Notes: generated by a model not told the origin, from the sequence alone. A DNA stretch of 64,000 nt from Acidobacteriota bacterium (GCA_013289665.1 JABCZN010000001.1:434001-498000); one strand, 5' to 3'; shown: positions 24,074 to 32,998, counted from the stretch's first letter. Translations and numbers: made by a program.

Positions 24074-25408
24074 ATGAATATCGCATTTGGCTTCCTCCTT
24101 GTCCTAGGCGTTCTCATCCTCGTTCACGAGTGGGGACACTTCATCGTCGCCCGTTACTTCGGTGTTCGCGTCGACGTCTTCTCCATCGGCTTTGGCCCGC
24201 GCCTCTTCGGTTTCAAGTGGGGCAATACCGACTGGCGCATCAGCGCCATTCCTCTCGGTGGCTACGTCCGCATGGCCGGACAGGACATCTCGGAAATCGA
24301 TTCCGGCGAGCAACTTCCGACCGGCGCCCCCGATGAACTCATGTCCAAGCCCCGCTGGCAGCGCGCTTTAATCTCTGTTGCCGGGCCGGCGATCAACCTA
24401 ATCTTCCCACTCGTGCTTCTTACCGGATATTTCCTGGTCAAGGGTGATCCGTACCCGAAGTACAACGACCAGCCGCTCGTCATCCTAGGAGTGCCAGCGG
24501 ATTCTCCCCTGGCCAAATTGGGCGTGACGCCGGGTGACCACATTCTCTCTCTAAATGGCATTCCCAATCCCAACTGGGGCACGGTCGAATCGGAATTCAA
24601 CAAGGGCCCAGAACCTCACAATTTTCAAATTACTCTCGATCATCAGGGCACCGCTCGCTCCGTGACAGTCTCCACTTCCGGGATGAAGGATCCGGAGCAC
24701 CTCTTTGGCTATCCGCCGAACACACCTCTTGTTGGATACCTGGACAAGAGCAAGCCAGCATCGGCTGCGGGCATTCGGCGCGACGATATCATCCAGACCA
24801 TGAATGGTGAGCGCCTGAATAATTGGCAAGATATGGTGGCTGCAATCCAGAAAAACGGGGGAAAGCCCGCTCAGGTCACCGTTCGCAGGCAGTCGGATAC
24901 TAAAACCTTCACCCTCACGCCGATTTTGGACAAGAACGAAAAAGGCGAGCCCGCTTGGGTCATCGGTATCCGTCCAGGTCAGGAATGGTCCTTCCGCAGA
25001 GTGGGCTTCTCTCAGTCGCTCGCTTCCGCAGCCAACTTTACCAAGCGGGGATCACTCGAAATTCTCATCGTGTTGAAGCGGCTACTCACGGGCGAAATGT
25101 CCGCGAAGCAATTGCAGAGTGTTGTCGGCATAGCCAGCGAAGCGGGCCACGCCGTCCAGGAAGGCACCTTCGCCGTCATCACGCTGATGGCCGCCCTAAG
25201 CCTCAACCTCGGCATCCTCAACCTCATGCCCATTCCCATCCTCGACGGCGGCAACATCCTCCTTCTCGCCCTCGAAGGCATCCGCCGCCGCGACTTCAGC
25301 CTGTCCTTCAAAGAGCGCTTCATTCAGGTAGGCTTGGTCTTTCTCCTGGTTCTTTTCGCATACGTAATGTACAACGACGTGGTCCGACTCCTCCCAACTC
25401 ACTCCTGA
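24074..25408 (+). CDS. rseP: RseP-type site-2 intramembrane metalloprotease
   Basis: A 444-residue polytopic zinc protease (M50). The catalytic HEWGH is at residues 18-22 in the first membrane helix, and the third zinc ligand lies in LNLMPIPILDGGNIL near the C-terminus. Two PDZ domains (about 125-205 and 215-300; GVPADSPLAKLGVTPGDHI and AGIRRDDIIQTMNGE) lie between. RseP cleaves anti-sigma factors and remnant signal peptides. It is not next to the usual dxr/cdsA/bamA genes. The ATG at 24074 begins the hydrophobic segment directly. Confidence 0.93.
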   Translation: MNIAFGFLLVLGVLILVHEWGHFIVARYFGVRVDVFSIGFGPRLFGFKWGNTDWRISAIPLGGYVRMAGQDISEIDSGEQLPTGAPDELMSKPRWQRALISVAGPAINLIFPLVLLTGYFLVKGDPYPKYNDQPLVILGVPADSPLAKLGVTPGDHILSLNGIPNPNWGTVESEFNKGPEPHNFQITLDHQGTARSVTVSTSGMKDPEHLFGYPPNTPLVGYLDKSKPASAAGIRRDDIIQTMNGERLNNWQDMVAAIQKNGGKPAQVTVRRQSDTKTFTLTPILDKNEKGEPAWVIGIRPGQEWSFRRVGFSQSLASAANFTKRGSLEILIVLKRLLTGEMSAKQLQSVVGIASEAGHAVQEGTFAVITLMAALSLNLGILNLMPIPILDGGNILLLALEGIRRRDFSLSFKERFIQVGLVFLLVLFAYVMYNDVVRLLPTHS

Positions 25409-25412
25409 CATC

Positions 25413-25445
25413 CCGGGGTGCGGCACCCCGCGTTTTTCAGGGTGC
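25413..25445. repeat. REP-like element, GGGGTGCG subtype copy 2
   Basis: CGGGGTGCGGCACCCCGCG then TTTTTCAGGGTGCGG; the stem GGGGTGC/GCACCCC is followed by TTTTT, so it may also terminate the rseP transcript. Compare 15863-15896. Confidence 0.6.
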
Positions 25446-25589
25446 GGTTTTTTCCTTTCTTATCCCCTCTTCCGTAGCTTTTGACTGTTGAGCGGCGGCT
25501 TTATAATCTCAGCGATTCTTGCCAAGGGTACACCGCCGCCTCCATTCGTGCTCTTCTCTCCTTCTCTGCCTACTCCGCACTCTCAGCGC

Positions 25590-25621
25590 CAGGCGTTCAC
25601 CCCGACCCGGTCGGGGCATTG
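25590..25621. repeat. GACCCGGTCGGGGC palindromic repeat, copy 2
   Basis: AGGCGTTCACCCCGACCCGG then TCGGGGCATT. It differs from 22232-22262 at only a few positions. Confidence 0.6.
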
Positions 25622-25804
25622 ATTCTTTCTCGTTCTTCCTCAGAGTTGCCCCCAATACCTCACGGTTTTGGCCTCTGAGTGGAATCCGATCCAAGCACTC
25701 TAACCTATTCTCCTCGAAGCACTTATCAAGAAATGCAGCAACTCTTCTCCGGCACAGGTGTTAGATAAAGCAGGGCCCGCCCATATCGTCTCTGAGGGGG
25801 TTGA

Positions 25805-27301
25805 TTGACGACTCTTGTCTCCAATCTCTGCCGCTTCGCCAGAGGGCTCGTCTCCTCTGCATCAGAAATCCGTGCGGCCACGCTCCCTATTCTCTTCGCA
25901 AGTCTCTTCGTTGCCCTGGCCGCACCCCCCGCCTCCGCCGATGTCGGCGTCGTCTTGAACGAGTCTCTCGACGAAAGCATGGACCGCATCACCGGCACTG
26001 GCCACACGGCCGTCTATTTCTCCCGCATCTGCGCGGACTCGCCCAGAAAACTCCGCCTCTGCGGCCCCGGCGAGTCAGGCTCTGTGATGAGCACATACAT
26101 CAATATCGGCGAGGACGAGTCCGTTGCCTGGAACATCGTTCCCCTCAACATCTACCTCTACGGCGTCGAGGACTCCCGCAACCGCCCCATTTTCGGTTCC
26201 TTCAAAATCAAGCACGCTCTCGAAGAACGCTATCGCCAGACCTATCTCTCCGGCTATTGCGCCGCCACGGACTGCCAAACCAGCGGCAAAGCCGAATGGC
26301 GCGAAATGGTCGCCGCCACCCTCATTCGCGGTGTCTACATGTTTGTCGTGGAAACCCCTGTCGAACAGGACCGCCAGCTGATTGCGGAGTTCAACAATTC
26401 GCCCAACGAAAACCATTTCAACGGCGCCACCAACAATTGCGCGGACTTTGTCCGCCGCGTCGTCAATACCTATTTCCCCCACTCCGTCAGTCGCGACTAC
26501 ATCAACGATTTTGGAATGACCAGCCCCAAAGCCGTGGCCCGCAGCTTCACGCACTACGCCCAGCGTCATCCTGAAATCAATCTCCGCGTGATGCACTTCG
26601 CCCAGGTTCCAGGGACCATCAAGCGAAGCAGTGAGGTCCGCGCCGGAACCGAACAACTGTTTCGCTCGAAGAAGCTACTGATTCCCATGGTTGTCTTTGC
26701 CAACGAAGCATTGCCCGTCGTCGCCGCTTCCTATGTACTCACGGGCCGCTTCAACCCTGAAAAAGAGTTCGAGAAGCATCCGGCATCTGATCTCGCTCCA
26801 CAATCCGCCTCACCCTCACCTCGATTGCGGGACGTGGCTTTACCGGATGGACGAACGCAAATTGTCGGCACCTCCGCCGAGTGGAAAAGCTATCGCCAGG
26901 CTTTCAAATCAGAAATCGAGGAAAACAGGGATTCCGCTGAAGTCCACGATCGTTCGCGCTTCTTCAAGGTTCTCGATGAAAAGGGAACTGCCTCCGTGGA
27001 CACTGACGGCGCCGTCTGGATGCAGCTTTCCGGCAATGGTGAGTCCATCCGCGTTGGCGTCAGCGCCAGCAACGTGCTGGCTCGCGACTCCAACCAGCAG
27101 CTCTCCCACAAGTTGTTGCTCGCCCGCACATCGACTTTCCTTAAAAGCCCAAAACACCGGCGCGAGACCATGCTTGAGTTCCATCAGGATTGGGCGAACC
27201 TTCAGCGCGCCACCAACGGTCCCGCCACGGTTTCAACGCAGAGCGCAATCCCGCCCAAACTCGCGCACGTCTCTCCGATTCCCAGCGGCAGCACATTCTG
27301 A
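25805..27301 (+). CDS. Exported papain-fold-like (permuted NlpC/LRAT-type) protein, uncharacterised
   Basis: A 498-residue protein with a signal peptide ending near ASA (about 45). Two candidate catalytic segments occur in the permuted order His then Cys: GTGHTAVYFSR (His67) and ATNNCADFVRRVV (Cys212), as in LRAT/YiiX-type permuted papain folds. The C-terminal half (about 330-498) is unrelated and ends in a Pro/Ser-rich tail. The start is TTG at 25805 with GAGGGGG upstream. A peptidase or acyltransferase acting in the periplasm is possible, but I do not recognise a named family. Confidence 0.65.
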   Translation: MTTLVSNLCRFARGLVSSASEIRAATLPILFASLFVALAAPPASADVGVVLNESLDESMDRITGTGHTAVYFSRICADSPRKLRLCGPGESGSVMSTYINIGEDESVAWNIVPLNIYLYGVEDSRNRPIFGSFKIKHALEERYRQTYLSGYCAATDCQTSGKAEWREMVAATLIRGVYMFVVETPVEQDRQLIAEFNNSPNENHFNGATNNCADFVRRVVNTYFPHSVSRDYINDFGMTSPKAVARSFTHYAQRHPEINLRVMHFAQVPGTIKRSSEVRAGTEQLFRSKKLLIPMVVFANEALPVVAASYVLTGRFNPEKEFEKHPASDLAPQSASPSPRLRDVALPDGRTQIVGTSAEWKSYRQAFKSEIEENRDSAEVHDRSRFFKVLDEKGTASVDTDGAVWMQLSGNGESIRVGVSASNVLARDSNQQLSHKLLLARTSTFLKSPKHRRETMLEFHQDWANLQRATNGPATVSTQSAIPPKLAHVSPIPSGSTF

Positions 27302-27307
27302 AATTGC

Positions 27308-28156
27308 TCATTCTGCGGGAGCTTGCATTAAACTGTTTTCGTTCTCCGCTCGTTGCGTCGCCGTCGGCGGCAATTTCGAACGAATCAGCGCCTCCACCTG
27401 CTTCCACACCGCCGGATCGCATTCAATCTCCGTGTGGTATTTCATGAACCAGCGGTCGTACCACGGATAGTTCTCGCACTTCAAAATTTTGCCGCCATAC
27501 TCGAACCGGAAATTGCCCAGAATTCGCGTGTTCGCTCCATTCGCGGCTCGAATCTCCGGCTGCCCGTGCAACAAGCCATCCGCCTGATAGAAATTGGCCG
27601 CTTCCGCCACGTTCGCGGGGATCACCGCATCGTTCTGCCCTGCCTTGGCCACGCTGTCCACCTGTATCGTCAACAGCACCGGAATTTTCCGCTCTCCCAA
27701 TTCGCGCGCCAATGCTACTGTTTCCGATCCGCCCCAGCTCATCCCGTAAATAACAATTTGCGCGCCACGCTTTTCCTCTTCAGACAGCTTCCCGTCGTGA
27801 TCCGCATCCAGCATTTTCAAAATCTCCTGGTAAGCCTGCTCCCGCCGCCGATTTTCAAACACTTCCACATGTACCCCCGAGGGGTAGCCATCGCGGAGGC
27901 GCGACGCCATTTGCACCGGGCTGTGCACCGCATTGTCATGCCTCACAAAACCACCGACGAACCCAATCACCATCACGGGAGTTTTCGGGGAGATCACTTT
28001 TCTACTGGGTTCATCCGAAACAAGAGAAAAGACCGTCGTGTTTTGCGCCCGGATCCCAAGAAGTCCCAAGAGCAGCAGAACAAACCCCCGGCTGAAAACT
28101 GTTGCAAGCCCCACGTTGCACCTGGCAGCAGAATGACCAACGAACCTTGAGCCCAC
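27308..28156 (-). CDS. Exported alpha/beta-hydrolase-like protein with an EF-hand loop
   Basis: A 282-residue protein. The nucleophile elbow GMSWGG (Ser140), Asp167 in IQVDSVAK and His241 in KYHTEIECD make a plausible catalytic triad. Just before the elbow lies DADHDGKLSEEE (117-128), a textbook 12-residue EF-hand calcium loop, inserted where a hydrolase normally has a short connection. The N-terminus is hydrophobic (FVLLLLGLLGIRAQ), suggesting export or anchoring. The GTG start at 28156 is uncertain and a later GTG may be used. It is convergent with the papain-fold gene. Substrate unknown. Confidence 0.65.
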   Translation of the reverse strand: MGSRFVGHSAARCNVGLATVFSRGFVLLLLGLLGIRAQNTTVFSLVSDEPSRKVISPKTPVMVIGFVGGFVRHDNAVHSPVQMASRLRDGYPSGVHVEVFENRRREQAYQEILKMLDADHDGKLSEEEKRGAQIVIYGMSWGGSETVALARELGERKIPVLLTIQVDSVAKAGQNDAVIPANVAEAANFYQADGLLHGQPEIRAANGANTRILGNFRFEYGGKILKCENYPWYDRWFMKYHTEIECDPAVWKQVEALIRSKLPPTATQRAENENSLMQAPAE

Positions 28157-28213
28157 AGGTTACACCTTCTTACCAGGCGCTCGCGACGTTACTCGGCACA
28201 TTGCTGGTGCATG

Positions 28214-28255
28214 AAAAAAAAAGGTTTCTTCCGGTGGGACTCACCGGAAGAAACC
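28214..28255 (-). terminator. Intrinsic terminator
   Basis: GGTTTCTTCCGGTG (28223-28236) and CACCGGAAGAAACC (28242-28255) form a perfect 14-bp stem with a 5-nt loop. On the minus strand it is followed by a run of nine T (28214-28222). It lies 34 bp after the stop of the gene at 28289-28654. Confidence 0.9.
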
Positions 28256-28288
28256 CTGCTCAAATCACATCATTTGGCAATCAAGCTA

Positions 28289-28654
28289 TCAGGAAACGCG
28301 CACGCTGATCGCCACCAACTTGCCGCCGTCTTCGCGGTACGTCACTTCGGCGTTCGCCCCGACCTGCATCTTGCCATCAATGGTCGTATTCTTGTCGATT
28401 TGGAACGTCATTGATTTTTGTTGTGTCTCCTGCAGTTGCTGGCGCACGTTGGACATCGTGTGACTCGGTCCAACATTGAGGGTAAACGACGTCTTTTGCA
28501 CCTCAGCGATTTGGCCGGATACAGATTGCGTTGGCGCCGCCGTCTGTTCGAGTGTCACGGTGCTGTGCGGGAGCGTGGGGGGAATCGCGCAGACTGCTGC
28601 CACAAGGATCAGACTGGCCATGCCGGCCCAAATGAGCTTCAGTTCTTTCTTCAT
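28289..28654 (-). CDS. Small exported DUF5666-like protein
   Basis: A 121-residue protein with a signal peptide (MKKELKLIWAGMASLILVAA). The mature part VSGQIAEVQKTSFTLNVG, then TFQIDKNTTIDGKMQVGANA and VTYREDGGKLVAISVRV, has the beta-rich pattern of OB-fold or DUF5666-type domains. Function unknown. The ATG at 28654 has GGAGG 8 nt upstream. A strong terminator follows, so it is probably monocistronic. Confidence 0.8.
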   Translation of the reverse strand: MKKELKLIWAGMASLILVAAVCAIPPTLPHSTVTLEQTAAPTQSVSGQIAEVQKTSFTLNVGPSHTMSNVRQQLQETQQKSMTFQIDKNTTIDGKMQVGANAEVTYREDGGKLVAISVRVS

Positions 28655-28947
28655 TTTTACAGCCTCCAGAGGGGTTTCGGCGGGTGCTCACAGGACTGCA
28701 GACGGAGCGCCACATATATTGAAAGTTGGCGCATATTTGCTATCTCCTCTTGAATAACCATCTTGCGGCGACTGTGGATACTTCGATCGATTGCGCGGAG
28801 TAAGTACCGGAACTAGGAAATCTCTGCACGCCTAAACACTTATCTTCCTACTGGGTCGTGGAGCGGTAAAACTTGCACGGTCATACTTTTTACACAGCTC
28901 TTATCTCAATTCCTTGTTCGCGGGGGATTTGCAATAAGGTGTTACGC

Positions 28948-29490
28948 TCAATTGTGAAGAGGTAAGGGCAAAGTCGCAGAGCCGCCGTCGGTAGCTCTCG
29001 AATCACGCCGGGTTTCAGCCTTGGAATTTGGCGGAGCGGGCGTGCCAGCGTCAAAAAAAGAAGGATTCAAAGAAGCGGTCAGGTCATATGTTTTTGCGTG
29101 ATCCGTCACGCTCGTCACCAGCAACTCGTAACGAAAACCCTCCGGGTGATTCTTGCTGCGGAGCAATACCAGAATCCCCCGCACCTCCGATTCCGCGTGC
29201 ACGATCACTTTACTTCCCGCCCAAACCGATTCCACAACCTCGCCGTGAAACTCGCTGCCATCGCGATCAACGCCGGAGTCGATGCCATTCAGCATTTTCA
29301 CGCGAATCACCGTCCCCTTCGGCAAAACGTCCATTTCATTTCTATCCGTTGGATTCAGTCGAGTCTGCAGGTGAAACGTCAGCAGCGCCCCCGAAGGCGC
29401 ATGTACCGGCTCAATGTTCGCGTCCTGCCCGGTTGCTTTTCCGGTGAGCACACACATGAAGCACAAAAATACCAGACTGAAACGCTGCAT
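28948..29490 (-). CDS. Exported protein of unknown function (TrbI-like beta domain)
   Basis: A 180-residue protein with a signal peptide (cleavage near GKATGQ). The central LPKGTVIRVKMLNGIDSGVD, then FHGEVVESVWAGSKVIVHAE and VRGILVLLRSKN, resembles the beta domain of TrbI/VirB10-like envelope proteins, but the rest of that family is missing. The C-terminus is Pro/Ser/Thr-rich and low complexity. I do not recognise the family. It lies in a minus-strand group of secreted proteins. Confidence 0.65.
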   Translation of the reverse strand: MQRFSLVFLCFMCVLTGKATGQDANIEPVHAPSGALLTFHLQTRLNPTDRNEMDVLPKGTVIRVKMLNGIDSGVDRDGSEFHGEVVESVWAGSKVIVHAESEVRGILVLLRSKNHPEGFRYELLVTSVTDHAKTYDLTASLNPSFFDAGTPAPPNSKAETRRDSRATDGGSATLPLPLHN

Positions 29491-29710
29491 GGGCTGGGAC
29501 CTACCTTCTTCAAAGAATCTTTTACAACCAAAATTAGTCTAGATTTGCGTGCTAGCGCGGTCAACGCGAAATCCGCAGCACGATGCGCAAACATCAACTT
29601 GGATGCGGGAAAACAACCGATGCTCGGCCAAATTCGAAGATGTAATTTTTATACGCCCGTCGATGGGTCTTACAACAGGATCATTCTCCAACGCAAAAGC
29701 GCGTTTTCGC

Positions 29711-29740
29711 CCGGGCATCCGTTGGTTGACGGATGCCCGG
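29711..29740 (-). terminator. Hairpin downstream of the YXWGXW gene
   Basis: CCGGGCATCCGT (29711-29722) and ACGGATGCCCGG (29729-29740) form a perfect 12-bp stem with a 6-nt loop, 22 bp past the stop of the minus-strand YXWGXW gene. The following bases (GCGAAAACGCGC then TTTTG) give only a weak T-tract. Confidence 0.55.
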
Positions 29741-29762
29741 CCATGTACTCATTCGACGCTGC

Positions 29763-30875
29763 TCAGTGTGGTGGCTTGTTCTCATTCTGGTGTGGAGGCG
29801 GCGGTGACGGTTGCTGCCTTTGGTGCAACTGCTGGGTCTGTTGCGCATGTTTTTGCTGTAGTTGCTGGGTCTGTTGCTGGTGCCGTTCCTCCATCTGCTG
29901 TTTTTTCGCCTCGTCCGCCTGCTGTTTTGCCATCTGCTGATGTTCCTGCTCCTGCTTCTGCTGGAGGTTCTGCAGGTCCTTTTGCTGCTTCGCTTGCAGT
30001 TTTTCCTGCTGCTGCTGGTATTTCAGGTCCTGTTTTGAAATACCCGTATTCGGCGAAGCCGGACGGTCCGTGCGGGGGAGATCGTTCGGGTGGATCGCGG
30101 GTTTAGAAGCGTTGTTCTCTGGGCGCGGAGTCGGTTTATACGCCCCTCCTGCCTCCCTGGTTCGAACCACACCGCTCTCCTTGAACGCACCCGGCTTGGT
30201 TGTGGCAGCCACTGCTGGCGCCCCGTGGTTCACTGAAGCGCGCTGCTGCTTGTCAGCGCGGGCAGCCTGCTCCTGTTGAACTTGCACGCCCACAGGTGCG
30301 ATGTGCCTCTGTTGAGCAGCCGCCGCTTCTTCCTGTCTTGGACGCACGTTGACGCCGCCGTTTCCGCCATTGTAACTCACGCGGTTAACCGTGGTCTCAG
30401 TAACCCTCGTGTTGTAAACGTTGTGGATGACTTCGACGTTCACCCGATTGACCGTCGCATTGTAGTAGAAACGCCCGTTGTCCCAGCGCCCGCCTTCGTA
30501 ACCATGTCCGAAGTAGCCAAAGCCGTAGTTGATCCCGCCGTAGAAACCTACTTCGGGACCCCAGTACCCCGGATAGAAAATAAATCCGTCGCCTCCCCAG
30601 CCCCAATAACCCGGGGTCCAAAGGAATCCGACTTCCGGAGCCGGCACCCACGTGCCCGGCACCCAGTAATAGTCGCCATCGTCATAATCGTAAGCCCAGT
30701 ATCCTGGCGTCCAGATGTACCCATCACCTGGGCAAATCGGCTGCTCGTAAACAGGCAACGGCGGGGGAGCGATGGCAATTGCTACTCCTACTCGGACTTG
30801 GGCAGTTGTTGTCGCCGCCATCGCTAGCAATAGAATTGCTAGTACGAGCGAAATGATGAATGGTCTGCTGCGCAT
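29763..30875 (-). CDS. YXWGXW-repeat exported protein with Gln-rich coiled coil
   Basis: A 370-residue protein. The signal peptide (about 1-25) is followed by aromatic repeats (YIWTPGYWAYDYDDG, YYWVPGTWVPAP, LWTPGYWGWGG, IFYPGYWGP) of the YXWGXW/BcpO-related type, then a basic linker. A very Gln-rich coiled coil occupies about 265-355, with runs of QQQ, and the tail is Pro/His-rich. Such proteins are envelope or surface proteins of unknown role. The ATG at 30875 has AAGGG upstream. The Gln tract is in a single frame without stops, so it is likely real. Confidence 0.8.
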   Translation of the reverse strand: MRSRPFIISLVLAILLLAMAATTTAQVRVGVAIAIAPPPLPVYEQPICPGDGYIWTPGYWAYDYDDGDYYWVPGTWVPAPEVGFLWTPGYWGWGGDGFIFYPGYWGPEVGFYGGINYGFGYFGHGYEGGRWDNGRFYYNATVNRVNVEVIHNVYNTRVTETTVNRVSYNGGNGGVNVRPRQEEAAAAQQRHIAPVGVQVQQEQAARADKQQRASVNHGAPAVAATTKPGAFKESGVVRTREAGGAYKPTPRPENNASKPAIHPNDLPRTDRPASPNTGISKQDLKYQQQQEKLQAKQQKDLQNLQQKQEQEHQQMAKQQADEAKKQQMEERHQQQTQQLQQKHAQQTQQLHQRQQPSPPPPHQNENKPPH

Positions 30876-31005
30876 GATCTCACCCTTTCTGGCGTGGACT
30901 GGGCGTTCTCATGCCTCATTGAGAGCGGCCGGTCGCCACTCCGGCCACACCTCCAGGCACAAACCTTCCTGACCCTAAGGGTCCGAATCCGTTCCAACTT
31001 GTTTT

Positions 31006-31719
31006 CTAGCGCTTCAGTTGTGGAGATGCCTGATGCAGGGCCGCAATCAGGTCATTCGCCGCGGACGGCGCGATTGTGTCAGGTTCGGTGATGATCTCAG
31101 CGGCGGTCGTGGATTTACCGTAGAGTTTTCGGTTCGCTTCGCCATCCGGACGCAACGTCGAGCCCTCCAGAGATACACCCGCAAATACTCCTCTGGCGCG
31201 CGAGTAGCTCAGAATTTCCGCGCGCATGTAAGCGTCCGTGTCCGCGGACGCTGAGCGCCCTTTCGGCCCCGCCGCTGCGGATACGTCCGCTCCCAGTCTT
31301 ACTTTGGAATGCAACAAGCTCGTCGCGGCACGATCGTTCATCAGGAGAAATACGAAGTCGGTGGCTTCGCCGCCGATCTGCAAGCCGACGCTTCCGCCTT
31401 CAAGCGCGTACATCGCCGGCGCCCCCCACGGTCCGCTAAAGTCTTTGCCGTTGCGGCACACCATCGTCCCGCGTCCGTAGCTGCCTCCGACAACCAACGC
31501 GGCCTTTAACACCGAAGGCATCACCACCACGCATCGCGCCTTGTCGAGTAGTTCTTGCGGAATATTATCCGGAACGTGCAGGATTTCCTGCGTCACCTTT
31601 CCTGCATTCTGCAGGCGTTCCTGCTCCGTTTTTGCTTCGCTCGGATCTTTTGCAGACAAGCATGGCCCTAAAGTGAGTAGACCCGTCATCCCAACGATCA
31701 AACTTTTCATGGCTCTCAT
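31006..31719 (-). CDS. Ysc84/SYLF-domain lipid-binding protein
   Basis: A 237-residue protein with a signal peptide (MKSLIVGMTGLLTLGPCLSA). SYLF features follow: IPQELLDKARCVVVMPSVLK, GGSYGRGTMVCRNG, WGAPAMYALEGGSVGLQIGG and TDFVFLLMNDRAATSLL. SYLF domains bind phosphoinositides or other anionic lipids; in bacteria they are often exported. The ATG at 31719 is preferred, with GGAGG 10 nt upstream. It is part of the minus-strand run of exported proteins. Role unknown. Confidence 0.85.
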   Translation of the reverse strand: MRAMKSLIVGMTGLLTLGPCLSAKDPSEAKTEQERLQNAGKVTQEILHVPDNIPQELLDKARCVVVMPSVLKAALVVGGSYGRGTMVCRNGKDFSGPWGAPAMYALEGGSVGLQIGGEATDFVFLLMNDRAATSLLHSKVRLGADVSAAAGPKGRSASADTDAYMRAEILSYSRARGVFAGVSLEGSTLRPDGEANRKLYGKSTTAAEIITEPDTIAPSAANDLIAALHQASPQLKR

Positions 31720-32109
31720 TCTCAGCGCCTCCCTAACGATTTTGGTCTCTCTCGGTGCAAGCGTGCTTCTGTCGGGTGGGTTGGGTTCCCAGGCGTTCCT
31801 TGGCCACCCCTAGAAAGGCAGCTTTGGCACCACACAGGCTAGAAAATTGTTACTGTGTCGAATTTTCAACGACATACCGCACACATTTGTGCAATTTTCC
31901 AAATCCCCCGCCCTCGCCCCCTCGCTGGGGTCATGGTAAATTTTTCAGACTAGGACCGAAAAAAGAACCATTCTCTGTGTACTAGGACTGCTCCTCTTCT
32001 CTGTGTACTCTGCGCTTTCAGCGTTCTCTGCGTTAAGTCTTTTCTCTTTCATTCGCCTTTATCTCCCTCTAATTTCCGGCGGTCCCCATTCCTGCTAAAC
32101 TATCCTTTC
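31720..32109. other. 390-bp intergenic region, divergent promoters
   Basis: AT-richer than its surroundings around 31830-31985. A pyrimidine-rich CTCTGTG...CTCTGCGTTAAG tract lies at 32006-32053 before fur. I cannot mark promoters with confidence. No gene is seen. Confidence 0.4.
32006..32053 (+). repeat. CTCTGCGTTAAG-type pyrimidine repeat
   Basis: TGTACTCTGCGCTTTCAGCG then TTCTCTGCGTTAAGTCTTTTC. Related tracts occur at 15906-15965, 19333-19395, 22206-22235, 25553-25592, 33923-33972 and 34907-34998, most 50-170 bp before a plus-strand gene. Confidence 0.5.
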
Positions 32110-32616
32110 ATGTCCGCTTCACCCACACATCGTGTCTCTTCAGGCGAACGCATTAACTCCGCCGAAACGACCGGCCACCTGCAAAAAACCCTCCGTGAAA
32201 AGGGAATTCGCCTCACCCGTCAGCGCCGCGTAATCCTCGAAGTCATGGACAACGCCGAGCAGCACCTCGACGTCGACCAAATCCTCGAACGCGCCCAGAA
32301 AATGGACCCCGCCGTCCACCTCGTCACCGTCTACCGCACCATCGACCTCCTCAAAAGAGAAGGCCTGATCGACGAACTCGATCTCCTCCACCTCCGCGGC
32401 GACCGCCACTACTATGAAACCCACGGCCCCCGCGACCACATCCACGTCGCCTGCCTCCGCTGCGGCAAAGTCCGCGAATTCGAATCCCGCCTCTACGAAC
32501 AGCTAAAAGAACAGATCGCCCGCGACTTCGACATGCAAGTCACGGTCTCCCGCACCGAAGTAGGCGGCATCTGCAATGACTGCCTCCCCCACGAAAAAAA
32601 ATCCCCTCGCCAATGA
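32110..32616 (+). CDS. fur: Fur-family transcriptional regulator
   Basis: A 168-residue metal-sensing repressor. The winged helix spans about 20-95 (LTRQRRVILEVMDNAEQHLD, LVTVYRTIDLLKREG). The dimerisation domain has the histidine-rich metal site YYETHGPRDHIHVAC and two CxxC pairs, CLRCG and CNDC, for structural zinc. It could be Fur, Zur or PerR; the residues that separate them cannot be judged safely here. The N-terminus carries about 20 extra residues. The ATG at 32110 has no strong ribosome site. No metal-transport gene is adjacent. Confidence 0.88.
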   Translation: MSASPTHRVSSGERINSAETTGHLQKTLREKGIRLTRQRRVILEVMDNAEQHLDVDQILERAQKMDPAVHLVTVYRTIDLLKREGLIDELDLLHLRGDRHYYETHGPRDHIHVACLRCGKVREFESRLYEQLKEQIARDFDMQVTVSRTEVGGICNDCLPHEKKSPRQ

Positions 32617-32998
32617 CTCCCTGTAGTGCCTGCCGGCCCGCCCCCGTGTTGCGTCGACCTAGAGGTCGCCCCGAACAATGGCCCACTCCGGATTTCCCCC
32701 ACCAAATCTTCGTCGTATTTTCGAATATCCTATGAATGCAAGGTGTGACATGCGCCCGCAAATCCTTGTTATTCTCCACGCATGAAGTATCTGAAAAGCT
32801 TTGCGATTTAAGGTCGTCGATCAGTTCGATTGCATGAACTTGCTTGGAGGCGACTCGAAATGCGACTCACTTCGCTCGCCTATGAACTCTCCCCGGTAAA
32901 ATTCAAGGGGACGCGTCGCCAGTCATTTTTCGACACGCCCTTGTTTTACACACTTGGCACTTGCCTGCGAGTCACTACAATATTCTTGGCTACCCATT
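32617..32998. other. 382-bp intergenic stretch
   Basis: It holds a short palindrome CGACCT-AG-AGGTCG (32655-32668) inside GTGTTGCGTCGACCTAGAGG. Otherwise nothing recognisable is seen before the membrane-protein start at 32999. Confidence 0.4.

Larger units (their letters stand above)
25409..25804. other. 396-bp intergenic stretch with two repeats
   Basis: It contains the GGGGTGCG REP-like element at 25413-25445 and the GACCCGGTCGGGGC repeat at 25590-25621, joined by a pyrimidine-rich CTCTGC tract. No gene is seen. The last 30 bases hold GAGGGGG, the probable ribosome site of the TTG start at 25805. Confidence 0.5.
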
